Assembly: GCA_034406715.1 (NCBI GenBank)
Contig: CP137874.1
Location: 496,001-560,000 of the forward strand
Length of the DNA: 64,000 nucleotides
Reading direction: 5' to 3'
DNA from: Rhodotorula mucilaginosa
Taxonomy: Eukaryota > Basidiomycota > Microbotryomycetes > Sporidiobolales > Sporidiobolaceae
The notes below the pieces were generated by a model that saw only the letters and a list, made by a program, of their open reading frames with translations, did not search any database and had not been told where the DNA came from. This document shows positions 43,765 to 55,900 of this stretch, piece after piece. Both the position numbers and the translations under genes were made by a program. The stretch's first letter is position 1. Every line of letters starts with the position of its first letter.

Positions 43765-46458
43765 ATGAGCCGGCGGATCGCTTCGACGCTGTCTCGAAAT
43801 GCTCTGCTCGCCTCGCAGTCGCCGTGTCCGAGCCACCATAGCGTGCTGGATGTGCTAGCACCCGCAGTGTACCGCACCTCCTCGGCACCCTCCCGCGACT
43901 ACGCCACGAAACCTCGAGGTGCGGTCGCCAACGGCAATGGCGTCGCCTCGACTTCTGCCGCTCCGGCGCAGCAGCAGCGACCGAAGAGGAGTCGCGCTGA
44001 TGCCGCCCGCGTTCGAGCGACACTACCACCGGGACTGTCGACCGCCAAGCAGCCGACGCGGAGGCGGAAACCCTCCCCGTCCGTGTCGACCGCCGAGACT
44101 CCTTCCGCCGTCGACCTCCTCTCGCGAATTCGCTCTGCGGCGCCCGCTCCAACGACAGCCCCGAACGGCCGCAATGACCCTCGTTCAGCCACTCAGGCTC
44201 ACAACACGGCCGTGCAGAGCTTGCTGCGAGGGGTACAGAGCACTCCCGAGCCGTCCTTCGAGGCCGCTTTCGTCGAAGGGTGGGTCCCGCTCCGAAAGAC
44301 GGGCCAAGCCGCTCGGATCTCGACTCGCGACCTCGAAAAGGTCTTGACGTCGACTCTGAGTGCGAACGGTACCTATGCGGAACAAGTCGAGGAGCTCGCG
44401 CTCTGGGTCGCGGGCGAATCGGACGGACGAGCTCTCGCCGACTGGGCGTGGCGCACTCTCGAGCAGGGCTCGGACGGGTCCGAACGGATTGTTCGTATAT
44501 GGAACAAGATCCGACAAGGCGAACACCTGGCGCTTCGGAGTGCAAGTGATGGTCCCGATCACGCCTACCGGCCCGTCTCGCACGAGGGAACGAGCGGACG
44601 ACCCGGCACCCGACGAGTTCCGCCTCTCTTCTTTGCCGCCTATATCGCAGCATTCTCTATGCTCCGACAGCGAATTCCTCGCGGCGACCTTCCTTCCTTC
44701 GGATCTCAGCTGGTCGACTTGGTGCAACCGACGTTTCCGGCCCTCGCGCCGCTGCTTGGCCGAAACGAGCTCGCGCAACGTCTCGCTTCACTCTCCGCCT
44801 CCTCAACCGACGGCGCTACGGCAGCGATCCTGCCGACTTTGCGGCAGGTCGCCCTCGCTCAGCTGTACTACGCGATACCGACTCGGCCAGGCGAGGGCCT
44901 GCTGCGCGAGATCCGCAGTCTCTTTGTCCGGGGGCAACGTTCGAAAGCCGAGGAACTCTGGCAGGACGTACAAGTCGCCGTCGAGGATGCCGACCTGGCG
45001 TGGCTCGACCGTGAGGCGTGGATCCGATCCGGCAGACGGAGCGCGCTTGAACAGGACTTCGAAGATACGTCGACGTCTGCGGAGCCGGAAACGAGCGAGT
45101 CCGCCGCGCCCGCGACCGAGAACGTCACTACGGCGAGCGATGCCTCCGAGTCATTCGATGTTTCGCCCGCTGCCTTGACTCAGCAAATCGTCGCCCGCTT
45201 CCTCGCCGGTTTCGTGCAAGCGCGGGACATGGACCAGGCCAACTCGATCTGGCACTGGCTCGCGTCGCGTGATCCGCCCTTGACGCCCGGAGTCGCCTGC
45301 TGGGCTGGCCTCCTGCGCGGGTACGCCGCTCGGGGCAACGTCGCCTCGGTCGAGTCGGCCTTTGCAGAGATGCAACGCACGCCCGGACTCGAGCCGGACT
45401 ACTTTGCATGGATGGAACGCGTCGAGGCGTACTTCGAGGCGAAGGAGCCGGACGAGGCAATGCGAGTTGCGCGCGAGATGATGCGCGATCGACATGTCTT
45501 GCGAGACCTCGAGCGGGAGGACCAGGGCTCGCCGGCGCGGTTTCCGTTGCGGATGTGGAACCGGCTGCAGAGCGGTTTGCTCGCGACGAATCGGGTCCGC
45601 GACGCTGAGGCGCTGCTCGGCGAGATGGAGCAGAACGGAGTTGCGCCTACGATTACCACCGTTAACGCTTTCCTGAAGCACTACACCCGTGGCACCAAGC
45701 CGGACCTCGCCGGCGTCTCGCGCGTTCTGCAGCTCGTCGCCGACAAGGGCCTCGAGGCAGACGTCTACACGTTTACGATGCTCCTGCAGGCGTTGCTGGC
45801 GGTCGGCCAGCGCGACGCAAGTGCCAAGACGATCGAGATCATGCAGGCGACGGGGATCATGCCGACCGCGACCACTTATGGCGCGTTGATCCACAGCCTC
45901 GCATCGACGGGCGAGACGGAACACCTCCGCGCGGCGACTCAATTGCTCGACGAGATGGAATCCAAGCGCATGCAGACGAACGAGATTGTCTACACTTCGC
46001 TCATTCAGGGGTACCTCCGCGCGGGCGAAACCTCGACCGCCATGGAGGAGTCGTCCGGTCTGCCGCAGTCGGTCGCCGCCGCGCTGACGCTCAAGCAGCG
46101 CATGGAACGACGCGGGATCGCCGTCCCCCGCGCCGCGTACAACGTCCTGCTCTCGACCGCACTCGCGCAGCAAACTCTGGCCGGCAAGGACCTCGCGATC
46201 CGCCTCTTTCGCGAGATGAAGCAGTCGCGGACGGCGCTCTCGCGCAACCCGGCGGAAGCAGCGGGACTCGACGACGCCAGCAACAATAGCGTCACGGTCG
46301 CCGACACGTGGTACATCCTTCTCGAGGGGTTCAGCAAGATGAACGACGGCGCGATGGCCGGTGCGATCCTGCGCGAGATGCGCGAGAGCGGGTTCGTCCC
46401 CCGGAGTCGAGCTCTCCAGAGACTCGTCCACAGGATCCAAAAGGGCTGGGAGATGTAG
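43765..46458 (+). CDS. Mitochondrial pentatricopeptide-repeat (PPR) protein
   Basis: A single-exon 897-codon gene, unusual in this intron-dense region. The N-terminus MSRRIASTLSRNALLASQSP, followed by an Arg/Ala/Ser-rich acid-poor stretch to about residue 100, is a mitochondrial presequence. PPR-type helical hairpins occupy the C-terminal half, e.g. GVACWAGLLRGYAARGNVAS, PTITTVNAFLKHYTRGTKPD, LEADVYTFTMLLQALLAVGQ, IMPTATTYGALIHSLASTGE, QTNEIVYTSLIQGYLRAGET and DTWYILLEGFSKMNDGAMAG. At least seven degenerate units are visible. Such proteins bind organelle RNA and act in stability, splicing or translation. No catalytic domain is seen. An antisense open frame of 429 codons covers it and is a codon-bias shadow. 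Confidence 0.85.
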   Translation: MSRRIASTLSRNALLASQSPCPSHHSVLDVLAPAVYRTSSAPSRDYATKPRGAVANGNGVASTSAAPAQQQRPKRSRADAARVRATLPPGLSTAKQPTRRRKPSPSVSTAETPSAVDLLSRIRSAAPAPTTAPNGRNDPRSATQAHNTAVQSLLRGVQSTPEPSFEAAFVEGWVPLRKTGQAARISTRDLEKVLTSTLSANGTYAEQVEELALWVAGESDGRALADWAWRTLEQGSDGSERIVRIWNKIRQGEHLALRSASDGPDHAYRPVSHEGTSGRPGTRRVPPLFFAAYIAAFSMLRQRIPRGDLPSFGSQLVDLVQPTFPALAPLLGRNELAQRLASLSASSTDGATAAILPTLRQVALAQLYYAIPTRPGEGLLREIRSLFVRGQRSKAEELWQDVQVAVEDADLAWLDREAWIRSGRRSALEQDFEDTSTSAEPETSESAAPATENVTTASDASESFDVSPAALTQQIVARFLAGFVQARDMDQANSIWHWLASRDPPLTPGVACWAGLLRGYAARGNVASVESAFAEMQRTPGLEPDYFAWMERVEAYFEAKEPDEAMRVAREMMRDRHVLRDLEREDQGSPARFPLRMWNRLQSGLLATNRVRDAEALLGEMEQNGVAPTITTVNAFLKHYTRGTKPDLAGVSRVLQLVADKGLEADVYTFTMLLQALLAVGQRDASAKTIEIMQATGIMPTATTYGALIHSLASTGETEHLRAATQLLDEMESKRMQTNEIVYTSLIQGYLRAGETSTAMEESSGLPQSVAAALTLKQRMERRGIAVPRAAYNVLLSTALAQQTLAGKDLAIRLFREMKQSRTALSRNPAEAAGLDDASNNSVTVADTWYILLEGFSKMNDGAMAGAILREMRESGFVPRSRALQRLVHRIQKGWEM

Positions 46459-46652
46459 AGTGCGTCGCGTGCAATGGTCGAATGCCCAACTGCTGTACTG
46501 TACTCGGCCGGAAGAACGAGACTCCGCCCGATCGCGCGAGTGGGGAGGAGCCGCCGCACGGAACGAGCGATTCCGGGGTGGAGGCTGCTGACCATTCGCT
46601 CGTTCTCTTGGTCGCTGGGCTATCCTTGTGCACCTGCATACGCCTGTGAATC

Positions 46653-49174
46653 ATGTCGTGAGTCCTGTCGCCCCGAGCAAGCACGCCTTGCAGTGCCAGA
46701 CCTCAGCCAGCATTGGCGGCTGTACTCGTCCCTCGACTCGCTGCCTGCCGAAATTTCGGACATTGGCAGCCTCGATGGACTGATCTCGCTGACAGCAGTG
46801 ATTGACGTGATGCGACTCGTACAGTCTTCTCAATAACGATCCGCTGCAGTGCTACGTCGACGGTAAGCCCTTCTCCGGCTCAGGGTCGTACGAAGTCCGC
46901 GATCCCCACACGCCCTCGTCGACTCTGCACACCGTCTCGTCCATCACGGCCGACGACGTGCCAAAGGTCCTAGAGATTGCCAATGCTGCTGCAAAGAAGT
47001 GGAAGCGCGTGAGTGCGGAGGTTGACCCGAGTGTGATGCTGAAGGGCGGAGCGGAGCAACCGGGCTGACTTTGCGGACCATCCTTTGGCCGCGGCACGCG
47101 CAGACTTCTGTCGTCGAGCGCCGCAATATCTTTCTCCGGGCAGCAAAGATCTTGCGCGAGCGGACGCAAGAGTTTGCCGGCGTCGAGTTCCACGAGACGA
47201 CCTCGTCGCAGATGTGGGCCGGATTCGAGATCACGCTCGCAGCCGACTCGTGCGTACCTCTGTCAACTATCACAGCCCGTCCTCAACGACAACTCGGTAC
47301 TGATGCTCGTAAGTGGCCCTCAGGATCGAAGAGACCGCCGCGACCGCGACGCTCGCGCTCCGAGGAGAAATCGCCACGACGGATCGCAACCAGCGCGCTT
47401 ACATCGAGCGGTGTCCGTACGGCGTCGTCCTCGGAATCGCACCGTGGAACGCTCCGGTCGTGTGAGTAAAGCCTCGTGGGGCCCACAGGCGCTGGACTCG
47501 AACGCTGAGCCTGCTCTCTTCTGGCCCGATCCAGTCTTGCGCAGCGATCTGTTTTGCAACCGATCATGGCGGGAAATGCAGCTGTCCTGAAAACCAGGTG
47601 CGTTGCTGGGAACATCTTCTTCAACTCGTACCTGCCAGCGCTGCGTAGTGCCAGAAGCTTATTGCCACGCTTCTTCCCCCACCCGCTCAACAGTGAAATG
47701 TCGCCGCGCACGCACATGATTGTCGCGGAAATCATGCAGGAGGCGGGTCTCCCCGCAGGGGTCCTGTCCGTGGTTCACGTCGACCCGAAAGACGCTCCGA
47801 AGGTGACGGAGGCTTTGATTGCTCACGATGCCGTTAGGAAGGTCAAGTGAGTTGTCGACGGCTCCTTGCGCCATGTTCTGCTGTCTTTTTCTCGCAGGAA
47901 GAAGTGCAGCATGTGCGTCGTTCATTGGTCCTGTTGCCACTGACACGGACCTTCACGTGCAGCTTCACCGGCTCGACTCGTGTCGGATCGATCATCGCGC
48001 AGACCTGCGGCAAGTACCTCAAGCCGGTCGTGTTGGAGCTCGGAGGCAAGGCTCCTGCCATTGTCGCAGAGGATGCGAATCTTGAGCTGTGAGTATCGTC
48101 GAGCAAAAGTCCTCGAAGGGTTCAGGCCCTGAATCTTTTGACATTCGCAGCGCTGCCGAGGCGATCAAGTTTGGCGGTCTCTTCCACTCTGGCCAGATCT
48201 GCATGGCGACTCAGACCGCCATCGTCCACGAGTCGATCGCGGACAAGTTCCTCGCCCTCCTGACGGACAAGTACCCGTCCGCGTCCAAGTCCAGCCCCGA
48301 CGACGGAACCGCCCTCCGCGGTCTCTTTACGCAGGCGAGCGCCGAACGCGTCAAGGGCGCCGTCGACGACGCCTTGTCCAAGGGCGCGCAGATCGTCGCG
48401 GGCGAGAACCGCCTCGAGGGGAACGTGATCCAGCCCGTGTTGCTCAAGGGCATCACGCCCGAGATGCGCATCTACCGCGAGGAGATGTTTGCGCCCGTGT
48501 TTAGCGTCATCACCTTCAAGACCGACGAGGAGGCCGTCAAGTATGCCAACGACCACGACTGTCAGTCTACTTCAGTTCGCGGCGCTTACTTGGGCTTTGC
48601 GAGGCTGACTTCCAACGTGCGAACCCGCAGACGGTCTGGCTGCTTCGGTGTTTACTCAGCATGTCGACCGCGGCTACGCTCTCGCTCGGGAGATTGACTC
48701 TGGCGTACGTTTGCGTTTTACGCGCCAGAAGTGTGGTGAGACGGGGGAAACTGACGTCCCGCTCTTGCGCCCTGCAGATGGTCCACATCAACGGGTAAGA
48801 AGAGCTTTTCTAACTGTCACCTCCGCCGTGGTCTCTGTGACTGACCATGCGGTCTTTCCTACAGAGCTACTGTGCATGACGCAGCAACCATGCCCCATGG
48901 AGGATGGAAGAGCTCGGGTTACGGCGTGAGTCCTTGGCGGTCTCGCAAGAAAAAGAAAGTGGCGCTTCCCTGGGATTTGACATTCTCTTGCCACCACAGC
49001 GCTTCAACGGCATCGAGGGCATCCGGGAGTTTACGCAGGTGCGTTCACGATGCGTTTGCTTGCATCCGCGACCGCGTTCGTCGAGAGATGCTGACTCCGC
49101 GACGTCTTTTTCGTTTGCAGACCAAGACCATCACGATCAATGAGCCTCACCCTTACCCTGCTCCTTCGGCTTAG
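46653..49174 (+). CDS. Aldehyde dehydrogenase (NAD(P)+-dependent)
   Basis: This oxidises aldehydes to acids. Thirteen coding exons sum to 489 residues: 46653-46657, 46825-47008, 47104-47249, 47324-47461, 47535-47597, 47694-47846, 47963-48088, 48151-48560, 48631-48704, 48778-48794, 48865-48925, 49000-49038, 49121-49174. Conserved sites are [14 protein letters not shown] (cofactor), NFTGSTRVG, the catalytic Glu in VLELGGKAP, the catalytic Cys in [20 protein letters not shown] and [13 protein letters not shown]. The wording [12 protein letters not shown] and the TITINEP tail fit the salicylaldehyde/vanillin-type ALDH group, but substrate is not determinable. The start is formed by ATGTC of exon 1 joined to T at 46825 ([15 protein letters not shown]). 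There is a 5-nt coding first exon and a 17-nt exon 10. Confidence 0.9.
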
Positions 49175-49322
49175 TCCCCTTCGGCGGCTTCGTCCGTCGT
49201 TCTGTCGCTGTAGGATCTATTCTGAAAGTTGTTCAAGCTGTGTTTTTTGGGTTTGAACGTCGCTGCCCGGCCGTCTGCCGCGAGAGAATTCCTTCGCGGC
49301 TCTTACTCTTCACAGCAGGGAC

Positions 49323-52300
49323 ATGACGCCCTCGCCGGAGTTGCCGACTCTGGCTGCTGTGACGCGCGCATGCTTATCTCGTGGGCTAGACGCTACTACT
49401 GTATGCTCCAAGCCGCTCTATGCACGCGTCCCTCCCCCTCGCGTCCAACTGATCTCCCCCGCTTTTGCCGCAGTGGATCTCGCTCGTCTCTGAGGCAGCA
49501 AGCAAGGCGGGCAAATCAAGGGATGCCCTCCAAGACGAAGTACTAGGTCAGTGACAATTCCATTCACAACCTGTAGGGCTGGAGGGGGCTGACAGAGTCG
49601 TTCCGACGGGCAGATTGTCTCGTCGACCTCCTCGCGGTGTCAGTCGAGCCTTCGACAGCATTACGAGCTTATCTGGCCGCGGCGATCGAATCACAGGGCG
49701 GTCAGCGACTATGCCCACCTGGCGTACTCGCTCGCAAGGTCGTCCAGAGACCCACTTCGTCGCCGTTCGTCACCGACTTCTGCCTTCAGGCGGTCAACCG
49801 CGCTCTCGCCAGCGACGCAACGTCCCCTTCTTTCGGCACATCCACTACGGAGGAGAGAACCGCAGGCCTCGACGCAGTCATCCGGACCGTCCTGCCGAAT
49901 GTCCTCAAGTCCCCCACATCCTCCTCAGCCTCGCAACGATGGCTCGTCAGACTCGTCAGGCGGGCCATGCAGTCGTCGAAGCAAAACACTTCGGACAAGG
50001 TCACTGTCGAAAAAGTCCGAGAAGGTCTACGAGCCGTTCTGGCGCAGCTGGACGGGACGGAAACGGGAGTTTTGGGCGAGCTGAAGAACGAGCTTCAAGA
50101 GCTTCTGGCTCGGTCCAGCCCGCGTGCACGGAAACGTACTCCAGCTCCCGTCAAAATTGACGACTTTGACCTTTCGCGGAGAGGCGTAGATCCGGACGCC
50201 GCCCTCTACTGTGCCGATCTGGTACGCTTTCTTTTGTACTCTTTCCCCCGCAGACGCTGTGCTCACTCGTTGGCCCCTCGGCCGTTTGTCCACAGCTACT
50301 CCATCCCCATACCCCAACGAGCCTGGTCACCTCCAGGTTTCTTGGTCTCCTTCGCTACCGCACAGATCAGGCGACTTTTCGCGGATCGACCGCCGAACAA
50401 GCAGCGTCGCTTCTCCTCGCCGAAGTCGTCGGAGCCATGGTCTGGTCGTTGCACTCGGCTACTCGGCATGATTTCCTGTTGGAGTCGCTCGTGTATGCCA
50501 AGGTGCGGTGCCGAGTCCTTCCTCGGCCGACGGGCGACTCTGACCGTCCCGTCTTGCCCTCAGCTTCCTCAAGCTTTGAAAGCCTGCCGAGAAGCAGCTC
50601 CCCAGCACCTCGTACGTTTCTCTACTGTTCTTGAGCCCGGACATGTCGTCCTTGCTGACGCGTAGCTACAGTCTCATGCGGTTCTAACAAAGGCGCTCGA
50701 GGTGGTGCGTTCCGGCCTCGAATCCAGTCCGAAGGCCGAGAAAGCGCAAGCCGACGAGTACGTCGCTCGCACATTCTTCATCAAGCGCCCATCTGACTCT
50801 GACTTTTTTTTTGTGCGTGCAGCGCCTCGACTCAACACATCTGGGACCACCTCGTCTTTGCGCTCTGTCGGGAAGGTCTGCTATCCTCTGCAGAATCAAC
50901 GACGCTCGTTCCAAGCGCCGAGAGCGTCGACCTCGAACCTCCTATGGTAAGCAGTCTTGTGAATCGTCTCATGAATGCCGTTGCTGAACCTCCCTGGCAC
51001 AGGAAACGGATCTCGACGAGAAGTTGGCCAGCACCGATTCGAACGAGCTACGCGCCGCGGTGGAGGAGCACATGCACACCTTTAGTTCGCAGAACAGAAT
51101 GTCGCAAGCGATGGCAGCTGTGAGTGTGCTCAATTCGAGCCGAGCTGCCAGCAGCCCCCACTGAAACCAGTTCGATCCTTCGCGGGCAGGCGTTCCGGCA
51201 CCGATCGGAGAACGCAGACATCACCGGGCTCGCGAACCTGTGCGAGGTCGTCATGTCGCACAAGGACGAGCTCGCGGTCATGTTCCTCCATATCGAGCCT
51301 CACGAGCTACTGCGACCAGTTCGCGAATTGCTCGACGCCAGGGATCCTTCGCAGGATGATGCGAGTGAGCTACTCATCTAAACTACACTTGCTCTCTTCC
51401 GAGTGCGCGGTATTGACCTTGAGGTTCGCCTCAGACGACAGCAGCGTGATGGAACGATACGGAATGCTAGTATTGTTCCTGCAAGTCACGGTCGAGCGCT
51501 TCGAGGTGAGCTGGCAAAGCTGTCTCTGCCTCGCCCGTCTTCACCTCGCTGATCCACTACCTGTCCATAGCTGAGTCACGACCTCGCCAAGCACCTCGGC
51601 TCGACCTCGAGCTTCTTCGTCGCTTGGCTGCGGGCTTCGAGCGCAGTCTACACTTTGACGAACATTTCGGACGAGGAACGGCACACGATAAGCGGCTGGA
51701 TCGGAGCGCTCTTCGGCGAAGGGATCTCGGACGAGTTGATGCAGTGCGTCTCCAGGATCAGTCGTACTGCCGGGTCATCACGCTGACCTTGATGCGTCCT
51801 TGCAGCTCGACAAACCCGAAAGTCCTGCTCAAGATTGCACCGACCATCCTGAAACAGTCGTTGATGGCGTGCCGCGCCGCCGTCGTGGACCAGGACAGCT
51901 TGCGCGATGCTCTCTCGTACTTCTTGCAAGAGCTCCTGCGCTTCACTCTGCCGGGCGTCCTCGTGTGGCTTTTGACGGAGATTGAGCAGACGTCGTGAGT
52001 TTTTGCGTCTTATTCTCTTCAACTAATTACGCGGGATACTGATGCGCCTTTGTGCGTAAACAGCGCAGCCAGCTCGAAGACCGGAATGATCAACATCCTC
52101 CAATTCTTCTGTCACTCCGACGCACTCCCTCCTCCCGTACTCGAGCTCATCGCTCCGCATCTCGCTATCGCACTTCGGCGAGGGAGCCTCTCCGGCCTCA
52201 GCATCTCGGAGCGTCTCAAGCTTCTGAAGCTTATTGCGCCTTACCGACCACAACAATCGCCGTTGACGTGGTCGGAATCCCCGACGCCTCCAGCCCCTGC

Positions 52301-52829
52301 CGTCTTGGATCCCGCGCGGGTTCCGGATCAAACGAGCGGACCGGCGCCGCCGTTTGCCCTCACCACTGAACACCTCGATGCCGCCGTCGGTCTCCGAGCG
52401 ACCTCCGCAGAGTCCATCAGAGACTCTCTGCGCAGGATCGTCGACCAGGTGCGGCGGGAAGACTCGACCGACCCGACTCAGCCCGACCACCTCGTACGAT
52501 ATGGACGACTCGAACGAGCCGGTGTCGCTCTTGCGGCGTGGCAACCGTCAGCACTGCAGGAGCTAGTTCGCTCGGCTGCCTCGATGCACCGAGACGAGGA
52601 TCGACAGGGGACCGTCGACAAGCCGTCCAGCCACAGTATGGCGCTGATCGCAGACATTTTGGGCGGCTCTCTCACTCTTGCGGACGAAGCGGATCGACAG
52701 GAGCAGCTTCGGGTCATCAGCACAAGCGTTCGAGAACGAGGTTCGAGGTCGGGGGCAGCGAGCGAGCTGTGGGAGAGATTGCAGAGCTGGCCGGCCGTCT
52801 CCTCCGAGGTCGTAAACCCTGGCTCGTAG
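49323..52829 (+). CDS. MED5: Mediator complex subunit 5 (Nut1)
   Basis: A fungal Mediator tail subunit that links activators to RNA polymerase II. Exon 1 (49323-49400) encodes MTPSPELPTLAAVTRACLSR. Exon 2 (49474-49546) gives WISLVSEAASKAGKSRDALQ, and exon 3 opens at 49614 with DCLVDLLAVSVEPSTALRAY. Further exons read QATFRGSTAEQAASLLLAEV, HIWDHLVFALCREGLLSSAE, MERYGMLVLFLQVTVERFE, SDEERHTISGWIGALFGEGI and RDALSYFLQELLRFTLPGVL. The last three match the best-conserved Med5 blocks (the YG..VLFLQ, SGWIGALF and LSYF motifs). Many short introns; one acceptor near 51188 is ambiguous. It ends NPGS at 52829, 76 nt from the convergent RPN2 stop. Subunit identity rests on these C-terminal motifs. Confidence 0.78.
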
Positions 52830-52905
52830 TAGTGCGGTGGTATGTGTGAATGCATGCTTCGTACTCGTTGTCATTTGTCTCTACAGTGATGATGTCGGGA
52901 TCCTA

Positions 52906-55900
52906 TCATGCTCCCCAGTCCTGCCACTCGAAAGGCGGCGGGGTGTCGGCAATCGGGGCCGTCAGGAGCTCGCTGTCCGACTGGCCGCCGGCGGGAGCTG
53001 CGCCAGCTCCGGCCGCAGCACCTGCTGCCGGAGCAGCTGCCGCGCCGCTCACATCGATCGCCTTGAGCACCTCGAGCTCGAGCAAGTCCTCCTCCTCGTC
53101 CGGCTTGGCATCCCGCATCAGGAGGATCCCGCCACCGGTTCCGACCGGCGAAGAAAGCCTTGAGAGCGCAACGGACGCCGAAGAAGCTGTGGTCGAGCCA
53201 GGATTGACGGGTCGGATCGGGGTGTATCGCGACTCGGCGGGGAAGGAGATGTACTGGAGCTGAGCCGGCACGACGCGGGACAAGTTCTCGAGCCGCGACG
53301 AGGTCGGTTCGGGTTGCTTGCGTGCAGTCTTGCCGTCCTTCTTGGCGCCACTCGCCTCGGCGTTGCTCGCCGACGCAGGCTCGTCGACCTTCATCTCGGC
53401 GTCCTCCGACGGCTTGTCGCCCTTCTCTTCCGACTTGTCCTCCGCTTTGTCGTCCTGATGAAGAAACAAGCAAGGTCAGCAACGGCTCGACGAGATCGGC
53501 CGCAAAAAGAGCCGATGGCTCACAGTCTGCATCTCATCGTCACCCTTCTGGTCCGCCTCTTTCGCCTTTGCACGCGCCGTCGTCTTGGCGGTCGTGGAAA
53601 GGACGGCAGTCTTGACCTTTTCGACGACCTCCTTCTCGGGCGGCTTCGTTGCTGGCTGGTAGGCGAACAGCGAAGGTCGAGCGTTGCTAACGAATTCGAA
53701 CTTGGGGAGCTGCTCGGCCAAAAACGAAGACCCGTCAGTTCGACCGCTCAGGAAGGAACGCGGAGGAGGAGGAAGACAAGAGTGGCAGTACACACCTTGA
53801 GGTCCTTGGTCAAGCCGATGATGGCGGTCGGAGTAAAGGCGAGACTGAGGCAGTGGGCGAGCGGGAACCAGTACCAGAACTGGGCAAAGAGCGCCATTCC
53901 GACGATCGAAGGCATGTTGCCGCTCCCGCTCTTGTTCTGCATCGAGATGGTGACGTTGCGTCCGCCGGCGTCGATGATGCCCTGCGAGAGGGCCGCGCCA
54001 AACTTGGCCATCGGGTCGGCATGCTTGTCGTTGACCGTCTTTTTGTAAATCTCGCGCGTCGACGCCACCTTGGGGTGACTGGTCTCGTTCTGTTCGATCA
54101 AGATCATGGCGAGCGATACGCACGCGCCCTGGCGGACAAAGTCGACCGGGTCCTTGGTGAGCGGTTCAAGGAGCTTGATCGCTTCTTCGAGACCGGTCCC
54201 GGCGCACGAGATGCCGAGCGCGAGGGCCGAACCGTACCGGACATGCGGGTTGTACGACTCGCTGAGGAGTTGCACGATCCGCGGGACCTGGGTCGGGTTG
54301 CGGAACAGGATGAACCCGAGGGCGGTGACGGCCGCGCGGCGGACATCGTCGCTGACGTCCGAAACGGCGACGTGCAGGAGTTTGCGGATCGCCTTGTTGT
54401 TGCCAGTGCCGGCGTACGCGAGCGCGATCGCGTACATGGCACCGTACCGCAGGATGGCGTCCGCGTCTCCGAGCAACGTCTCGATGACTTGGTCCGCCTC
54501 CTCCTCCTTGCCGTACACCAAAAAGGCCGTGCCGACGGCGAGGCCGCGGATGATCTTTTCGTGCTGCGTCTCGTGCGCGTACTGGAGCATTTCGTCGAGG
54601 GCCTTCTCCGAGGCCGTGCCGAGCATGACGAGACCCATCGCGTACGCGGCGGCTTCACCAGCGACGGCCGAGTCGGTGAAGAGGATGTTGCGCAGCTCGT
54701 CATACAGTTCTGTGAGCAGAGACACCAGGTATCAACCCCGTAATCAGCATGGCGTTTTTGCGAGTTGGACGACAAGACGGGCACGTTCAAGCTGCTCGCT
54801 CACCTTCGTTCCCACTTCCCATCGCGGCGACACCGAGACCGAGCGCGGCACCGTGCTGGATGACCTCATCCTGACTGCTCTTCATCGTGTCGAGCAAGTA
54901 CCGGACAATCTCCTCCTTGCCATGGTTGGCGTTGACGAGCCCGAGCGCGTACAGACTGCCCCCCTCGGAATAGACGCTCCCGCTCGGTCCGCGACCGCCC
55001 GACCCGTCCGCCGGAGGCAAGTACGGTTCGAGGATCGCCTTGCCCTGCGCGAGGTTGCCCTTGTGGATAACGCCGAGCGCGGCGGTCGTGGTAAACTTGG
55101 ACCAGTTCGACGCCTTGCCGAGAAAGTCGAGGTTCTCGCGCAGGAAGAGGTCCGACGTGGTGCCGGCGTGCGCGAACGCGTTCATGAGCGAGATGGCCGA
55201 GTGGTAGATCGAGTTGCGAGGTTCCAGAGCGTCCTGCAGCGAGGAAAAGCGGGGTCAGATCGCCGGTATTGTTTGTGAAACGCTGTGTGAGCGAGAGAGC
55301 CCTACGAGAGTGTTCTTCAGGATCAGGAGGTCCGACTTGTTGTTGCGGTACAAGAACTCGAGGTACAGCTTGATGCTCTCCTCGCCGCTCAGGATCGCAG
55401 CCAACCGTTCCCGGTGCAGCGCCGCGCCCTCCTTGGCCGCAGGGGTAGTGGCCTCTGCGCCGCCCTCGGCCGGCTGCGCTTCCGATTTCGGCCCTTCGAC
55501 CGAAGTCCGCACGACCTGTAGGAACTCTTGTGTCGCCGTCTCGGCCAAATCGAACGCGATCTGGTAAGCAGTCAGGATCTCTTCGTCCTTTGGCGCGGCG
55601 GCGGATGCGTCGTCGAGCTTGAGGAGCGAGTTGAGGAGGGCGGAAGCGAGCGAGGGGTCGTTCAAGTAGACGAAGCATTGCGTGATGGAAAAGTAGTCGG
55701 GAGAGTCGAGGGATTCGTACAGCTTGATCAGGAGGCGGAGGATCTGCCCCATGATTGGTGACCGAGTCAGCCAACTGACTTTTCGTTCCGGCATGCGCGG
55801 GCCAAGGTGTGCGTACCTCGCTCTTGTAGCTCCGACTGGTGCCACCAATGGCGACACTCTCGCGAACGACCAACTGCAAAATCCACTCGAGCAGACTCGC

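Noticed and set aside
45151-46440. 429-codon leftward open frame across the PPR gene
   Set aside because: Antisense shadow caused by GC-rich codon use; composition is Arg/His/Leu rich with no motif, while the plus strand encodes PPR units and a presequence.
53853-54743. 296-codon rightward frame opposite RPN2
   Set aside because: Mirror of the PC-repeat coding strand; no independent support.
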